Positions 33,125 through 41,628 are shown, numbered from the stretch's first letter. The stretch: DNA of 64,000 nucleotides from Actinokineospora diospyrosa (GCF_024171925.1 NZ_JAMTCO010000021.1:1-64000); one strand, 5' to 3'. A program made the numbers and translations. The notes: generated by a model not told the origin, from the sequence alone.

Positions 33125-34374
33125 CCGGGAGTTCCAATGGTGGCCACGGCCGCGGCGATGCCCAGGACGACGGCGGCGATGGCGACCTCGGCCACCAGCG
33201 CGGTCCGGACCCGCACGAGCGTCGTTCCGGTCGACCGGGCGTCCACGGCCCTGCGGCACCGGTCGGCGAGGGCGAGCAGGACCACGAACCCGGCCAGCTT
33301 TGCCAGCAGCAGCAACCCGTACGCGGTCGTGAACAGCGCCGACACCGACCCCACGTACGCCGCCGAGAGCAGTGCGCCGCTGATCACGATGATGGCGACG
33401 CAGATCTTGGCGACGGGGGAGAAGCGCGCCATGGCCTGCGGGAGGTCCTCGTGCCGGGCGCAGAGCGCGAGCTGGACGACACCGCCGAGCCAGAGCGCCA
33501 TCGCGCCGTAGTGCGCCAAGTCGCCCACCAGCGACAGGAACATGATCTGCGTGGTGATCGCGTGTCCTGCCGCCGAGGAGGTGAGCAGGATCAGGAAGCC
33601 CGACACGATCGCGGTGTTCTGGTAGCCGAAGCTGGTCGCGGCCCGACGCGAGGCGTAGAGGAGCACGCCAGCGGCCACGATGCGCAAGATGAGGAGTTTT
33701 CCATAAGCGGTGTCGAGGGTGTTGGCCAGCAAGTCCGGTGCGAACACCCGTGACAACCCGGCGCCGGTGACGTACGCGCCTTCCATCCCCAGCGCGAAAA
33801 CGGCCGACCCCGCGATGAGCACGCACCCGGCGCGCGCGACACCGTGGGCGCGCTTGTCGTCGGTGGGGCGGAAGTACAACAGGAAGAAGACTCCGCCTGC
33901 CAGCGCGACACCGGCATACCCCAACCACCTGACCACCCGGGTGAGGATGTCCACCGCGGTGTCGGTCCCGTCGGCCGAGGACACGGCGCCGCCCGCGTTC
34001 ATCAGCGGTCCGTTCCCGACGACGAACGCGAAGCCGCCGCGCACGGGGTGGGAGTCGGCCGACACGAAGGCGTAGTGCACGAGGTAGGTGCCGTCCGGCA
34101 GGTCGGGCTTGAGCCGGATCGTCATCTGCTCGGCGGTTTCGCCCTGCGTCACCGGTCCCTCGCTGACCGGGTCGCCGTGCACGTCCACCACGCGCATGGC
34201 GTTCTTCTGGATGCCGATGTTCTCCGAGAGCCGGATGGTCACCGCGCTCGGCGGCTCGGTCAGCCGGGTCCCGTCGGTGGGGGTCGACCCGAGGACCTCG
34301 ACGTGCGCGGCGGCCGGGGGAGCGGCGAGGATGGCCCAGACCGCCAGGACGGCCAGGATTGCCGCGAGCCTCAC
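33121..34374 (-). CDS. CopC-CopD fusion-like membrane protein
   Basis: 417-aa protein: signal peptide (LAAILAVLAVWAILAAPPAAA), a CopC domain opening with HVEVLGSTPTDGTRL and containing SADSHPVRGGFAFVV, then a CopD-type membrane domain of about eight helices (WLGYAGVALAGGVFFLLYF, GDLAHYGAMALWLGGVVQL). CopC/CopD proteins act in periplasmic copper binding and copper import. The first mature residue is His1, as in Cu(II)-binding CopC. GTG at 34374 overlaps the upstream stop (GTGA). The C-terminal stop lies in the inverted arm of a MITE-like element, so the extreme tail may be altered. Confidence 0.88.
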   Translation of the reverse strand: MRLAAILAVLAVWAILAAPPAAAHVEVLGSTPTDGTRLTEPPSAVTIRLSENIGIQKNAMRVVDVHGDPVSEGPVTQGETAEQMTIRLKPDLPDGTYLVHYAFVSADSHPVRGGFAFVVGNGPLMNAGGAVSSADGTDTAVDILTRVVRWLGYAGVALAGGVFFLLYFRPTDDKRAHGVARAGCVLIAGSAVFALGMEGAYVTGAGLSRVFAPDLLANTLDTAYGKLLILRIVAAGVLLYASRRAATSFGYQNTAIVSGFLILLTSSAAGHAITTQIMFLSLVGDLAHYGAMALWLGGVVQLALCARHEDLPQAMARFSPVAKICVAIIVISGALLSAAYVGSVSALFTTAYGLLLLAKLAGFVVLLALADRCRRAVDARSTGTTLVRVRTALVAEVAIAAVVLGIAAAVATIGTPG

Positions 34375-34883
34375 GCGGTCGCGGCTGCTCGGGCCCGCTG
34401 GTGCAGGACGACGGCGATCACCATCGGGATGGTGACGATCGTGTTGTAGAACAGGTGCAGCTCCACCCGCGGCACGATCAGCTGCACGATGCTGGTCGGC
34501 ACCGCGGACCCGCCGATCCGCCACCCGGTCTGCGCCTGCAGGAACAGCAGCAGGTGTTCGATGTGGTGCCAGAACTGCAGTGCCAGCGCCAGGTTCCACC
34601 ACTGCCGCGAGCGGCCCGCGAACCCGCGGCGCAGCACGAACAGCCCGATCAGCATGACCAGCGCGTAGCCGTAGTGCAGCCACTCGAACTTGATCAGGTC
34701 CGGGAACGGGATGCCGAGCACCCCGCGCGCCTCGGCCGAGGTCCACCCCAGCGCGTAGATCTGGAACGCTTGGACCAGGTGCTCGGCCCAGTGCGCCACC
34801 ACGATGGCCATGAAGACCAGCAGCGCTTGGTGGTGCCTGCGGTCCGCCCGCGCGTCCGCACCCGTCGTCTCCGTGACGCTCAT
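34371..34883 (-). CDS. Histidine-rich four-helix membrane protein of unknown function
   Basis: 170-aa integral membrane protein with about four to five helices. The helices carry repeated His pairs: HWAEHLVQAFQIY, WLHYGYALVMLIGLFVL, WHHIEHLLLFLQA and VELHLFYNTIVTIPMV. These could coordinate metal or heme. No family recognised. It is translationally coupled (4-nt overlap) to the CopC-CopD-like gene and precedes it in transcription, so a copper-linked role is the simplest inference. ATG at 34883, with an alternative GTG two codons upstream. Confidence 0.8.
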   Translation of the reverse strand: MSVTETTGADARADRRHHQALLVFMAIVVAHWAEHLVQAFQIYALGWTSAEARGVLGIPFPDLIKFEWLHYGYALVMLIGLFVLRRGFAGRSRQWWNLALALQFWHHIEHLLLFLQAQTGWRIGGSAVPTSIVQLIVPRVELHLFYNTIVTIPMVIAVVLHQRARAAATA

Positions 34884-34961
34884 GAGCACCCCACTCAGCT
34901 CGCAGGTCAGTGCCTGCCGACAGTAGTGCTGGTGGGGACGGTGGGTCTTATTCGGTCTTGC

Positions 34962-35828
34962 TCACTTCACCAGATGCGCGTAAGTCCCCGGATTGGCGGT
35001 GAGGAACTCCGCGAAAGTCTGGGGTTGACGGCCGGTGAGGCGCGTGACGGTGTCGGAAACGACAGCGAGTTCACCGGCGGCGATCGCGGTGTACGAGGTC
35101 ACCCAACCGGCCACTTCGTATTCCGGCGCGTTGTAATGCGCGCGCGAGGCGTAGGCCTCGTCCTCGGTCTCGGCGACGTAGGTGATCTCCCGGCCGGTGA
35201 CCTCCGACAGCACGCGGGCCGCCTCGGCGAGGGTGATCGCCTCCGGTCCGGTGACGTCGAGGACCTGCCCGTCGTGGGCGGTGTCGGTGAGGGCCGCGAC
35301 CGCGACCGCCGCGATGTCGTCGAGCGCGACCATGCTGACCGCGCCGTCGCCCGCCGGGCCGCGGATCGCGCCGTCGGCGCCGGTCATCGCGGGCGGGGCC
35401 GAGGCGTACATGTTGTCGCGCAGCGCGACGAACGGGACGCCGGTGGCCTTGAGGTGCTGCTCGGTGTGCCAGTGATCTTGGCCGAAGGTGAAGGTGCAGT
35501 CGGCGCCCGCCCCGAGGAAAGACGTGTAGACGATCCGGCTCACCCCGGCAGCGATGGCGGCGTCGATGGCGGTGGTGTGCTCGTGCACCCGGTTGGCCGA
35601 TTCTCGCGCGGAGACCAGCAGCAGCGTGTCGGCACCGGAGAACGCCGCCCGCAGCGCCTCGGCGTCGGTGTACTCCGCGCCCTGGACGTTGGTCGCCCCG
35701 GGCAGGTCCGGCAGCGCGCTGGGGTTGCGCGAGAGCAGTCGCTGGGTGACGCCCCGGGCGCTGAGCAGCCGGGCCACCCGCCCCCCGATGTTCCCGGTAG
35801 CTCCGGTCACCGCGACGATCGGACTCAT
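34962..35828 (-). CDS. NmrA-like NAD(P)-binding oxidoreductase
   Basis: 288-aa atypical short-chain dehydrogenase of the NmrA/QOR2 group. The N-terminal dinucleotide motif is VAVTGATGNIGGRVARLL (GxxGxxG), followed by RLLSRNPSALPD, ADTLLLVSARES, YTSFLGAGADCTFTF, HWHTEQHLKATGVP and VALDDIAAVAVAAL. These are standard features of NAD(P)H-sensing or quinone-reducing members. ATG at 35828 with AGGAGG seven bases upstream. It stands alone between the membrane operon and the interrupted small gene. Confidence 0.9.
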   Translation of the reverse strand: MSPIVAVTGATGNIGGRVARLLSARGVTQRLLSRNPSALPDLPGATNVQGAEYTDAEALRAAFSGADTLLLVSARESANRVHEHTTAIDAAIAAGVSRIVYTSFLGAGADCTFTFGQDHWHTEQHLKATGVPFVALRDNMYASAPPAMTGADGAIRGPAGDGAVSMVALDDIAAVAVAALTDTAHDGQVLDVTGPEAITLAEAARVLSEVTGREITYVAETEDEAYASRAHYNAPEYEVAGWVTSYTAIAAGELAVVSDTVTRLTGRQPQTFAEFLTANPGTYAHLVK

Positions 35829-35937
35829 CAGACCTCCTGCGTGCTCGACGGCCCCAGCATCGCGGACCTGGGTCGATGATGCACGGCCAGCCGCCGGAAG
35901 GCGGCAGATGGTGGTCCACACCACCACCTGCCGCGGG

Positions 35938-36186
35938 TCAGCCCCCGTAGTACGGGGTCGAGCGCCAGTGCCGCACCGTCACCTGTGGACCGTCGTCGTT
36001 GTCGCCGATGTTGTCGTCGTTGATCAGGAACTCGAGGTCGCCGGGTTTGGCCAAGAACCCCGCCGGGCCACCCGGCTAGGGAATCGATGGCCTTGTCTGC
36101 GCCTGCGCGGTCACCGGCGCCACCACGGCGAGCCCGATCACCAATGCCGCCACCGCGCGCACGGGTGGCCTCTTGATCCACGACAT
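35938..36186 (-). pseudogene. Small secreted protein interrupted by an in-frame amber codon
   Basis: From an ATG at 36186 with GGAGGGG upstream, 36 residues form a signal peptide (KRPPVRAVAALVIGLAVVAP and an AQA cleavage site). TAG at 36076-36078 then stops the frame. The same frame continues without shift for 45 more codons (PGGPAGFLAKPGDLEFLIND... to PYYGG) to a TGA at 35938. The second half is acidic and protein-like. Either this is a recent nonsense mutation, a sequencing error, or read-through. The intact product would be 82 residues, secreted, function unknown. Confidence 0.6.
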
Positions 36187-36291
36187 CGCTGCCCCTCCGA
36201 TCGTGTTGGGTGTCCCCATGATCGGGCGCGTTTCGGTCCGCTTTCCGCCAACGTGCGGAGAGGGTCGTTGCTCAACAAGGGAGGTATCTAC

Positions 36292-36411
36292 ATGCACGCA
36301 CGCTGGGACTACTGTCCACTTGTCAATGAGGGGGTGGCCCCGCTCGCGTGCGCGAGCGGGGCCACGTCCTATCCGGCTACCTGCCTACCCGCGGTCGAGT
36401 CGGGCGCGTAG
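36292..36411 (+). CDS. Possible 39-aa small ORF with strong ribosome site (low confidence)
   Basis: ATG at 36292 is preceded by AAGGGAGG at ideal spacing and opens a 39-codon frame (MHARWDYCPLVNEG..., three Cys) that ends at TAG 36409-36411. It reads through the terminator hairpin at 36334-36365 and slightly into the 3' end of the convergent EF-G-like gene, so it may be fortuitous. No family resemblance. Confidence 0.25.
   Translation: MHARWDYCPLVNEGVAPLACASGATSYPATCLPAVESGA
36334..36365. terminator. Perfect 15-bp hairpin terminator after the EF-G-like gene
   Basis: 36334-36348 and 36351-36365 are exact inverted repeats separated by TG, ending 3 nt before the EF-G-like stop codon at 36369. 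Typical actinobacterial intrinsic terminator without U-tract. Confidence 0.85.
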
Positions 36412-38411
36412 CCCGCGGGGCGGGTGGTGAAGGTCCCGCGGCCCTGGGTCCGGCCGCGCAGCCTCGTCGAATACCCGAACAGCTCGGCCAGCGGCACGGT
36501 CGCGGTCACCACGGCCGTGCCCGAGCGCATGGTCGAACCCGCGACCCGGCCGCGGCGGGCCGCGAGGTCACCGAGTACGCCACCGACGGCGGCCGCCGGA
36601 ACCACCACGGTCACCTCGACCACGGGCTCCAGCAGCAGCATCCGGCTCGCGCGCAACGCCTCTCGCAGACCGAACCGGCCCGCCGCGCGGAACGCCATCT
36701 CCGAGGAGTCCTTCACGTGGGTCGCCCCGTCGGTCAGGGTCACCCGCAGACCGGTGACCGGGTGGCCACCCAGCGGCCCCTCGGCCAGGGCGTCGCGGCA
36801 GCCCGCCTCGACCGCGCGCACGTACTCGGCGGGCACCCGACCGCCGACCACGGTCGACCGGAACTCGAAGTGCTCGCCCGCCAGCGGTTCGACGTCGAGC
36901 ACGACGTGGGCGAACTGACCCGCGCCGCCGTCCTGCTTGACGTGCCGGTAGACCAGTCCGCTCACCCCGCGCTCGACGGTCTCCCGGTAGGCCACCCTGG
37001 GCCTGCCGACGGTGACCGCCAGCCCGGTGGCACTACGCAGCTTCTCCACCGACACCTCCAGGTGCAGCTCGCCCAGGCCGGACAGGATCGTCTGGCCGGT
37101 CTCGGGGTCGGTCCGGGCCACCAGCGAGGGGTCCTCCTCGACCAGGTGGGCCAACGCGGAGACGAGCTTGCCCGACTCCGACGACCGGGCCGCCTCCACC
37201 GCGACGGAGACCACCGGATCCGCCGTGACCGGGGGCTCGAGCAGCAGCACGTCGTCGGCGACGCACAAGGTCGCCCCGACGCGAGCCGACTTGGGGCCGA
37301 CGACCGCGACGATGTCACCGGCGACCGCGTTGTCCACCTCGTGCAGGCGGTCGGCCTGGACGCGCAGGATCCGCGCGATCCGCTCGTTCCGTCCGGCGCC
37401 CACGTCGCGCACCTCCATTCCCTTCCGCAGCGTTCCCGAGTAGACCCGCAGGTAGGTCAGCCTGCCGGTGGTGGTCGTGACCACCTTGAACACGAGCGCG
37501 GCCAGCGGCGCGGTCGGGTCCGCTGGCCGTTCGAGCTCCACGCCGTCGCGGGTGCCGCGCACCGGCGGGACGTCCAGCGGGGACGGCAGGTACGCGGTGA
37601 TCGCGTCGAGCAGCGGTTCGACACCGCGGTCGCGGTAGGCCGAGCCGCACAGCACGACCAGGCCCTCGCCGGTCCGGGTCAGCTCGCGCAACGCGGTCCG
37701 CAGGGTCTCGGCCGAGATCGTCGCCTCGGCGCAGAACTCCTCCAGGGCGAGCGGGTGCAGCTCGGCCACCGCCTCCTCCAGCAGCCTGCGCCGTCGGCGG
37801 GCCTCGTCGACGAGGGCGTCGGGCACCGGTCCTTCCTCGACGGGACCGCCGTCGGACCAGGTCAGCGACCGCAGGCGGAGCAGGTCGACGACACCGGTGA
37901 ACCCGTCTTCCCGGCCGATCGGCAGTTGCACCACCAGCGGGGTCGGGTGCAGCCGCCGCCGGATCGAGTCGACCGCGGCGTCCAGGTCGGCGCCGACCCG
38001 GTCGAGCTTGTTGACGAAGGCGATCCTCGGCACGCCGTGCCGGTCGGCCTGCCGCCAGACCGACTCGCTCTGCGGCTCGACCCCGGCGACGGCGTCGAAC
38101 ACCGCGATCGCGCCGTCGAGCACCCGCAGCGACCGCTCGACCTCGGCGGCGAAGTCGACGTGGCCGGGGGTGTCGATCAGGGTGATCCGGTGCCCGGCCC
38201 AGGCGCAGCTGACCGCGGCGGCGAAGATCGTGATGCCGCGGGCCCGTTCCTGGGCGTCGAAGTCGGTGACGGTGGTGCCGTCGTGGACCTCGCCGCGTTT
38301 GTGGGTGGTCCCGGTGGCGTAGAGGATCCGTTCGGTGACGGTGGTCTTGCCCGCGTCCACGTGGGCGAGGATGCCGAGGTTGCGGACAGCGGTGAGCGGG
38401 TTGACGCGCAT
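36369..38411 (-). CDS. Elongation factor G-like translation GTPase (EF-G paralogue / ribosomal-protection type)
   Basis: 680-aa five-domain translational GTPase. G1 LAHVDAGKTTVTERIL, G2 region around ARGITIFAAAV, G3 DTPGHVDFAAEVERSL and G4 NKLDRVGADL are intact. Domain II to V follow (LVFKVVTTTTGRLTYLRVYSG, GLGELHLEVSVEKL, GQFAHVVLDVEPLAG, SSEMAFRAAGRFGLREA). It stands alone, without rpsL, rpsG or tuf, so it is a paralogue rather than the housekeeping fusA. Such paralogues act either as EF-G2 or as Tet/OtrA-like ribosome protection factors. A 29-codon leader frame lies upstream. ATG at 38411; the ribosome site is weak. Confidence 0.9.
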   Translation of the reverse strand: MRVNPLTAVRNLGILAHVDAGKTTVTERILYATGTTHKRGEVHDGTTVTDFDAQERARGITIFAAAVSCAWAGHRITLIDTPGHVDFAAEVERSLRVLDGAIAVFDAVAGVEPQSESVWRQADRHGVPRIAFVNKLDRVGADLDAAVDSIRRRLHPTPLVVQLPIGREDGFTGVVDLLRLRSLTWSDGGPVEEGPVPDALVDEARRRRRLLEEAVAELHPLALEEFCAEATISAETLRTALRELTRTGEGLVVLCGSAYRDRGVEPLLDAITAYLPSPLDVPPVRGTRDGVELERPADPTAPLAALVFKVVTTTTGRLTYLRVYSGTLRKGMEVRDVGAGRNERIARILRVQADRLHEVDNAVAGDIVAVVGPKSARVGATLCVADDVLLLEPPVTADPVVSVAVEAARSSESGKLVSALAHLVEEDPSLVARTDPETGQTILSGLGELHLEVSVEKLRSATGLAVTVGRPRVAYRETVERGVSGLVYRHVKQDGGAGQFAHVVLDVEPLAGEHFEFRSTVVGGRVPAEYVRAVEAGCRDALAEGPLGGHPVTGLRVTLTDGATHVKDSSEMAFRAAGRFGLREALRASRMLLLEPVVEVTVVVPAAAVGGVLGDLAARRGRVAGSTMRSGTAVVTATVPLAELFGYSTRLRGRTQGRGTFTTRPAGYAPDSTAGRQVAG

Positions 38412-38501
38412 GGCACAGCACACTTTCGGTGTGATCCGGTTCAGGGCGGCGCGATTCCCGCGACGGACCGACGGGTCAGGCGGTCGTCACGGCGTCCGGT
38501 G

Positions 38502-38591
38502 CTAGCCGCGCGGCAGGCACCGGAGGCGCGAGGACACCAGGATCACCTCGAAGCGCGACGCGGGAACGGCACTGTGAACACGCACAGCCAT
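38502..38591 (-). CDS. Candidate 29-aa leader peptide upstream of the EF-G-like gene
   Basis: Part of the 388-bp gap 38412-38799. ATG at 38591, abutted by GAGAGGGG, opens MAVRVHSAVPASRFEVILVS and continues for 9 more residues (ending CLPRG) to TAG at 38502, 90 nt before the EF-G-like start. A GC-rich stem (around 38607-38630) lies just upstream. Leader peptides are common before ribosome-protection and ABC-F resistance genes, where stalled translation opens the downstream gene. The ribosome-site spacing is tight, so translation is uncertain. Confidence 0.4.
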   Translation of the reverse strand: MAVRVHSAVPASRFEVILVSSRLRCLPRG

Positions 38592-38799
38592 CCCCTCTCG
38601 TCGCGGTGGCGCGCCCCGTCCTGGGGTGCGCGTCGAGGGGGAGAGTAGCCGGCGCCGCGTTCGAGGGGAAGCGGGTTTCAGTGGATGCCGGTTATCACGG
38701 TTTATTCAGCGCTATTTGCTATGCCTCGAATAGCGGCTGTGGCGGGCCCAGTAAACGGTGATTATTAGGGCCCCTGCGAAGTTTCTTGAGGAGTCCGTC

Positions 38800-39918
38800 G
38801 TGAAGCGTGTGTATTCCGTGCTGGGCGCGTTGTCGTTACTTCTGCTGATTCCCGTTCCCGCATCCGCCGAACCGGTCGGGTGGCTCGGCGGCGCCACCTC
38901 ACCGGGGTGGGTCGGCACTGCGGCGCCCGCGCCGGGGACTCGCGCGCCGGGCACGGCGAACGGGTACTACTACCCGAACGCGCCGATCTCGGTGAGCCTG
39001 ACCGCGGGCAAGTACTCGTTGAGCGACCCCGGCGGCAGCGCGCTGTTCTGCGGCATCCAGGGCAACGGCCCGGTCACCAACACCACCGGCGTGTTCGGCT
39101 CCCGCTCGGGCACCGACCTGACCACCGCCTGCGCCGACGGGTACTACGCGGCGCAGCAGTTCTCCGGGATGCTGCGGGACTGGCTCGGCCGCGACGGGCT
39201 GGACGGCAAGGGCAAGTGGGCGCCGATGTTCGTCGGGCTCACCGCGGTGAACGCCTACTGGAACGGTCACACCGCCAACTTCGGCCGCACGAAGGACAAC
39301 GCGCGCCAGCTGGTGAACCTGGAGATCATCGCCCACGAGTTCGGCCACGGCGTCTTCCAGCACACCCCGGGCGGCTTCGACGGCGGCGTGCAGACCTACC
39401 AGCTCAACGAGGCCAGCAGCGACATCATGGGCGCGCTGACCGAGCACTACGCCAACAACCCCAACGACCCGCCCGACTACCTCGTCGCCAACGAGACCAA
39501 CCCCCTGGGGCGTGGGCCCGAGCGCGTCATGTACCAGCCGTCTCTAGGCCCCCGCGACGAACCCGACTGCTACAAGCCCAACATGAACAACATCGAGGTC
39601 CACGACGGCGCGGGTCCGGCCAATCACTTCTTTTACCTGATGGCGGAAGGCTCATCGCCGGTCGGTAAGCCTGCCAGTCCGATCTGCGCCGGGGGTCCGG
39701 CATCGGTGGAGGGCATGGGGATCCGCGACGCGGGCAGGGTGTGGATGCGCGCACTGATGCTCAAGAAGCCTTCGTGGACCTACACCGACGCCCGCGTGGC
39801 TGCTCTTACCGCCGTCAAGCAGGTCTTCCCGGGTGACTGCGCCAAGTTCACCACTGTCCGCAACGCGTGGAACGCCGTCTCCGTTCCTGCGGGCACGGGT
39901 GAGCCCACCACCTGCTGA
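38800..39918 (+). CDS. Secreted M4 (thermolysin-like) metalloprotease without propeptide
   Basis: 372-aa secreted zinc protease. GTG at 38800 with GAGGAG upstream starts a signal peptide (KRVYSVLGALSLLLLIPVPASA). The catalytic domain has HEFGH (in IIAHEFGHGVFQHTPG), the third zinc ligand in NEASSDIMGALTEHY, and the distal catalytic region VHDGAGPANHFFYLMAEG. Thermolysins normally have a 150-200-residue FTP/PepSY propeptide acting as chaperone. Here the mature-type sequence begins almost directly after the signal peptide. Folding must therefore be assisted differently, or the enzyme belongs to a short actinobacterial subfamily. Single gene with its own promoter region. Confidence 0.92.
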   Translation: MKRVYSVLGALSLLLLIPVPASAEPVGWLGGATSPGWVGTAAPAPGTRAPGTANGYYYPNAPISVSLTAGKYSLSDPGGSALFCGIQGNGPVTNTTGVFGSRSGTDLTTACADGYYAAQQFSGMLRDWLGRDGLDGKGKWAPMFVGLTAVNAYWNGHTANFGRTKDNARQLVNLEIIAHEFGHGVFQHTPGGFDGGVQTYQLNEASSDIMGALTEHYANNPNDPPDYLVANETNPLGRGPERVMYQPSLGPRDEPDCYKPNMNNIEVHDGAGPANHFFYLMAEGSSPVGKPASPICAGGPASVEGMGIRDAGRVWMRALMLKKPSWTYTDARVAALTAVKQVFPGDCAKFTTVRNAWNAVSVPAGTGEPTTC

Positions 39919-39964
39919 GGGCGATGGTCCTCAAGTGAGTCCACTGTAGATCTGCCGAGAGGGC

Positions 39965-39995
39965 TTGACCCTGACCCGTGGGTGAGGGGTTAGCG
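39965..39995 (+). promoter_or_regulatory. MerR-type promoter with 19-bp spacer and dyad operator
   Basis: TTGACC (39965-39970) and TTAGCG (39990-39995) are separated by 19 bp, longer than the optimal 17, and the spacer contains the dyad CCCTGACCC/GGGTGAGGG centred on GT. This is the classic geometry of promoters twisted into activity by MerR-family regulators, and a MerR-family gene is the second gene of the transcript (41020). An 11-bp hairpin (40001-40011/40017-40027) follows in the leader. Confidence 0.7.
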
Positions 39996-40045
39996 TCCCT
40001 GCGCCCGCGTGACCGGCACGCGGGCGCAGGGCGCGAGGAGTCGTT

Positions 40046-41011
40046 GTGGTGGAGTCGAGGGAAGTGCGGCTGGCGGCGATCCCGGAGGGGGTGCCCGGGC
40101 AGGAGCACTTCGAGGTGGTGAGCGCGCCGGTCGCCGATCCGGGGCCGGGGGAGGTGCTGGTGCGCAACCGGTACTTCCAGGTCTCCGCGCGGCTGCGCAC
40201 ACTGCTCGCGGGCGACATCGAAGGCACGCCGCTGCCGCCGGTGCGGGTGGGGGAGGTGCCGCCGTCGATCACCGTCGGCGAGGTGGTCGCTGTCGGGGCA
40301 GGCGGTGGGGCGCGGGTCGGTGAGGTGGTGTCGCACTGGGCCGGGTGGCGCGAGTACGCGGTCCTGCCTGTCGCGGCCTGCACGCCGCTGGGGGACTCGT
40401 TGCCCGATCCGGTGGCGCACTTGGGCTCCGGGTGGACGTCCTACGCGGCGTTGACCGTGCACGCGCGGCTCCGCGCGGGGGAGACTGTGCTGGTGACCGC
40501 GGGTGGCGGCGGCGTCGGATCACTCGTCGGGCCGCTGGCGCGCGTGTTGGGGGCGGGCAGGGTCGTGGCCACTGCCCGAACTCGCGAGAAGGCGGACCGG
40601 GTGGTCGCCGAGCTCGGCTACGACGCCGCCTACGTGGTTGGCACGGACGCGATCGAAGACGTTGACGTGGTGGTGGACAACGTCGGCGGGGCTGACCTGC
40701 GCGCCGCTCTCGCCGCGGCCCGACCGGGTGCGCGGGTGGCGTTGGTCGGGGCGTTGTCCGGCCAGGCGGGGGCGGCACCGGTGGAATTGGACACGTTCGG
40801 CCTGATCCTGCGCGGCATCAGCCTGCACGGCGTCAACACCCGCCCCGACCCGGACGAACGCGACGAATGGCTGGCCCGCTTCGGCGGCTGGCTGCGCAGC
40901 GGCGCACTGACCTTCCCGCATGTCCGCGTCTCGGGCATCGACTCGGCGCCGCGCGCGTTGCAGGAGGTGATCGAGGGACGCCACGTGGGCACCGTGGCGG
41001 TGTACCTATAG
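40046..41011 (+). CDS. MDR-family NADP-dependent quinone oxidoreductase (COG2130-like)
   Basis: 321-aa zinc-independent medium-chain reductase. It has the N-terminal VSAPVADPGPGEVLVRNRYF barrel, the coenzyme-binding motif ETVLVTAGGGGVGSLVGPLARVLGA (GGGxVG), a VVATARTREKAD segment selecting NADP, and DVVVDNVGG followed by GARVALVGALSG, typical of prostaglandin/curcumin-reductase relatives. GTG at 40046 with GAGGAG upstream. It is preceded by a MerR-type promoter and followed, 8 bp later, by the merR-family gene, so an autoregulated two-gene detoxification operon is likely. Confidence 0.9.
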   Translation: MVESREVRLAAIPEGVPGQEHFEVVSAPVADPGPGEVLVRNRYFQVSARLRTLLAGDIEGTPLPPVRVGEVPPSITVGEVVAVGAGGGARVGEVVSHWAGWREYAVLPVAACTPLGDSLPDPVAHLGSGWTSYAALTVHARLRAGETVLVTAGGGGVGSLVGPLARVLGAGRVVATARTREKADRVVAELGYDAAYVVGTDAIEDVDVVVDNVGGADLRAALAAARPGARVALVGALSGQAGAAPVELDTFGLILRGISLHGVNTRPDPDERDEWLARFGGWLRSGALTFPHVRVSGIDSAPRALQEVIEGRHVGTVAVYL

Positions 41012-41019
41012 GAGGCCAG

Positions 41020-41394
41020 ATGAGAATCGGCGACGCGGCGGCCGCCGCAGGCACCACACCCCGTGCGATGCGGCTCTACGAGGAACGCGGCCTACTGCCC
41101 CCACCCGAACGCACCCTCACCGGTCAACGCCTCTACAACGACCGCGACGTCGCCCGTGTCCGCATCATCCGCCAACTCCTAGCCCTCGGCCTCACGATCG
41201 AAGACGTCCGCGCAAGCGCCGACCGCCTGCACCTCATCGAAGGCGACACCTTGCCCGAGTACGGCGAAGGCGTCTGCACCAAGGCAGGCGGCATCGTCCG
41301 CCGCAGACTCGCCGCCCTCGACGCCGAGATAGACCGCCTCACCGAGCAACGCGACCAACTGGCCAACCGAACCGAACCCAGAGCCCGCCGCTGA
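41020..41394 (+). CDS. MerR-family transcriptional regulator
   Basis: 124-aa MerR protein. The winged helix is MRIGDAAAAAGTTPRAMRLY followed by EERGLLPPPERTLTGQRLYN, then the RIIRQLLALGLTIEDVRA helix and a C-terminal coiled coil (residues 95-124) for dimerisation. A single Cys in GEGVCTKAGG is the only potential thiol sensor. ATG at 41020 with TAGGAGG at ideal spacing. It probably regulates the promoter at 39965 that drives its own operon. Confidence 0.93.
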   Translation: MRIGDAAAAAGTTPRAMRLYEERGLLPPPERTLTGQRLYNDRDVARVRIIRQLLALGLTIEDVRASADRLHLIEGDTLPEYGEGVCTKAGGIVRRRLAALDAEIDRLTEQRDQLANRTEPRARR

Positions 41395-41594
41395 CACCTC
41401 GGCAGGCGTACAAACCCGCCGAAGCGACTATCGGGCTTGCGCGACCGACTCGTGCCGGTGGCTGCGAGAGGTGGCTGGCGCTGTCCTGCTAGTCCGGTAC
41501 TCGATCGCTTGAGCCGTGCCAGCGAAGATGCTGGGAGTGACTGCGTCGCCGAGCGCGGGCACCTGGTCGGTGCCGGGATCGGCTGCGAGTGGAG

Positions 41595-41621
41595 CCCCGG
41601 CAGGCTTTCAGCCCGCCGGGG
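41595..41621. terminator. Hairpin terminator after the DinB-like gene
   Basis: CCCCGGCAGGC (41595-41605) pairs with GCCCGCCGGGG (41611-41621) with one mismatch, a few bases 3' of the minus-strand stop at 41629. The remaining 41395-41590 shows nothing recognisable. Confidence 0.65.
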
Positions 41622-41628
41622 CAGCTCG

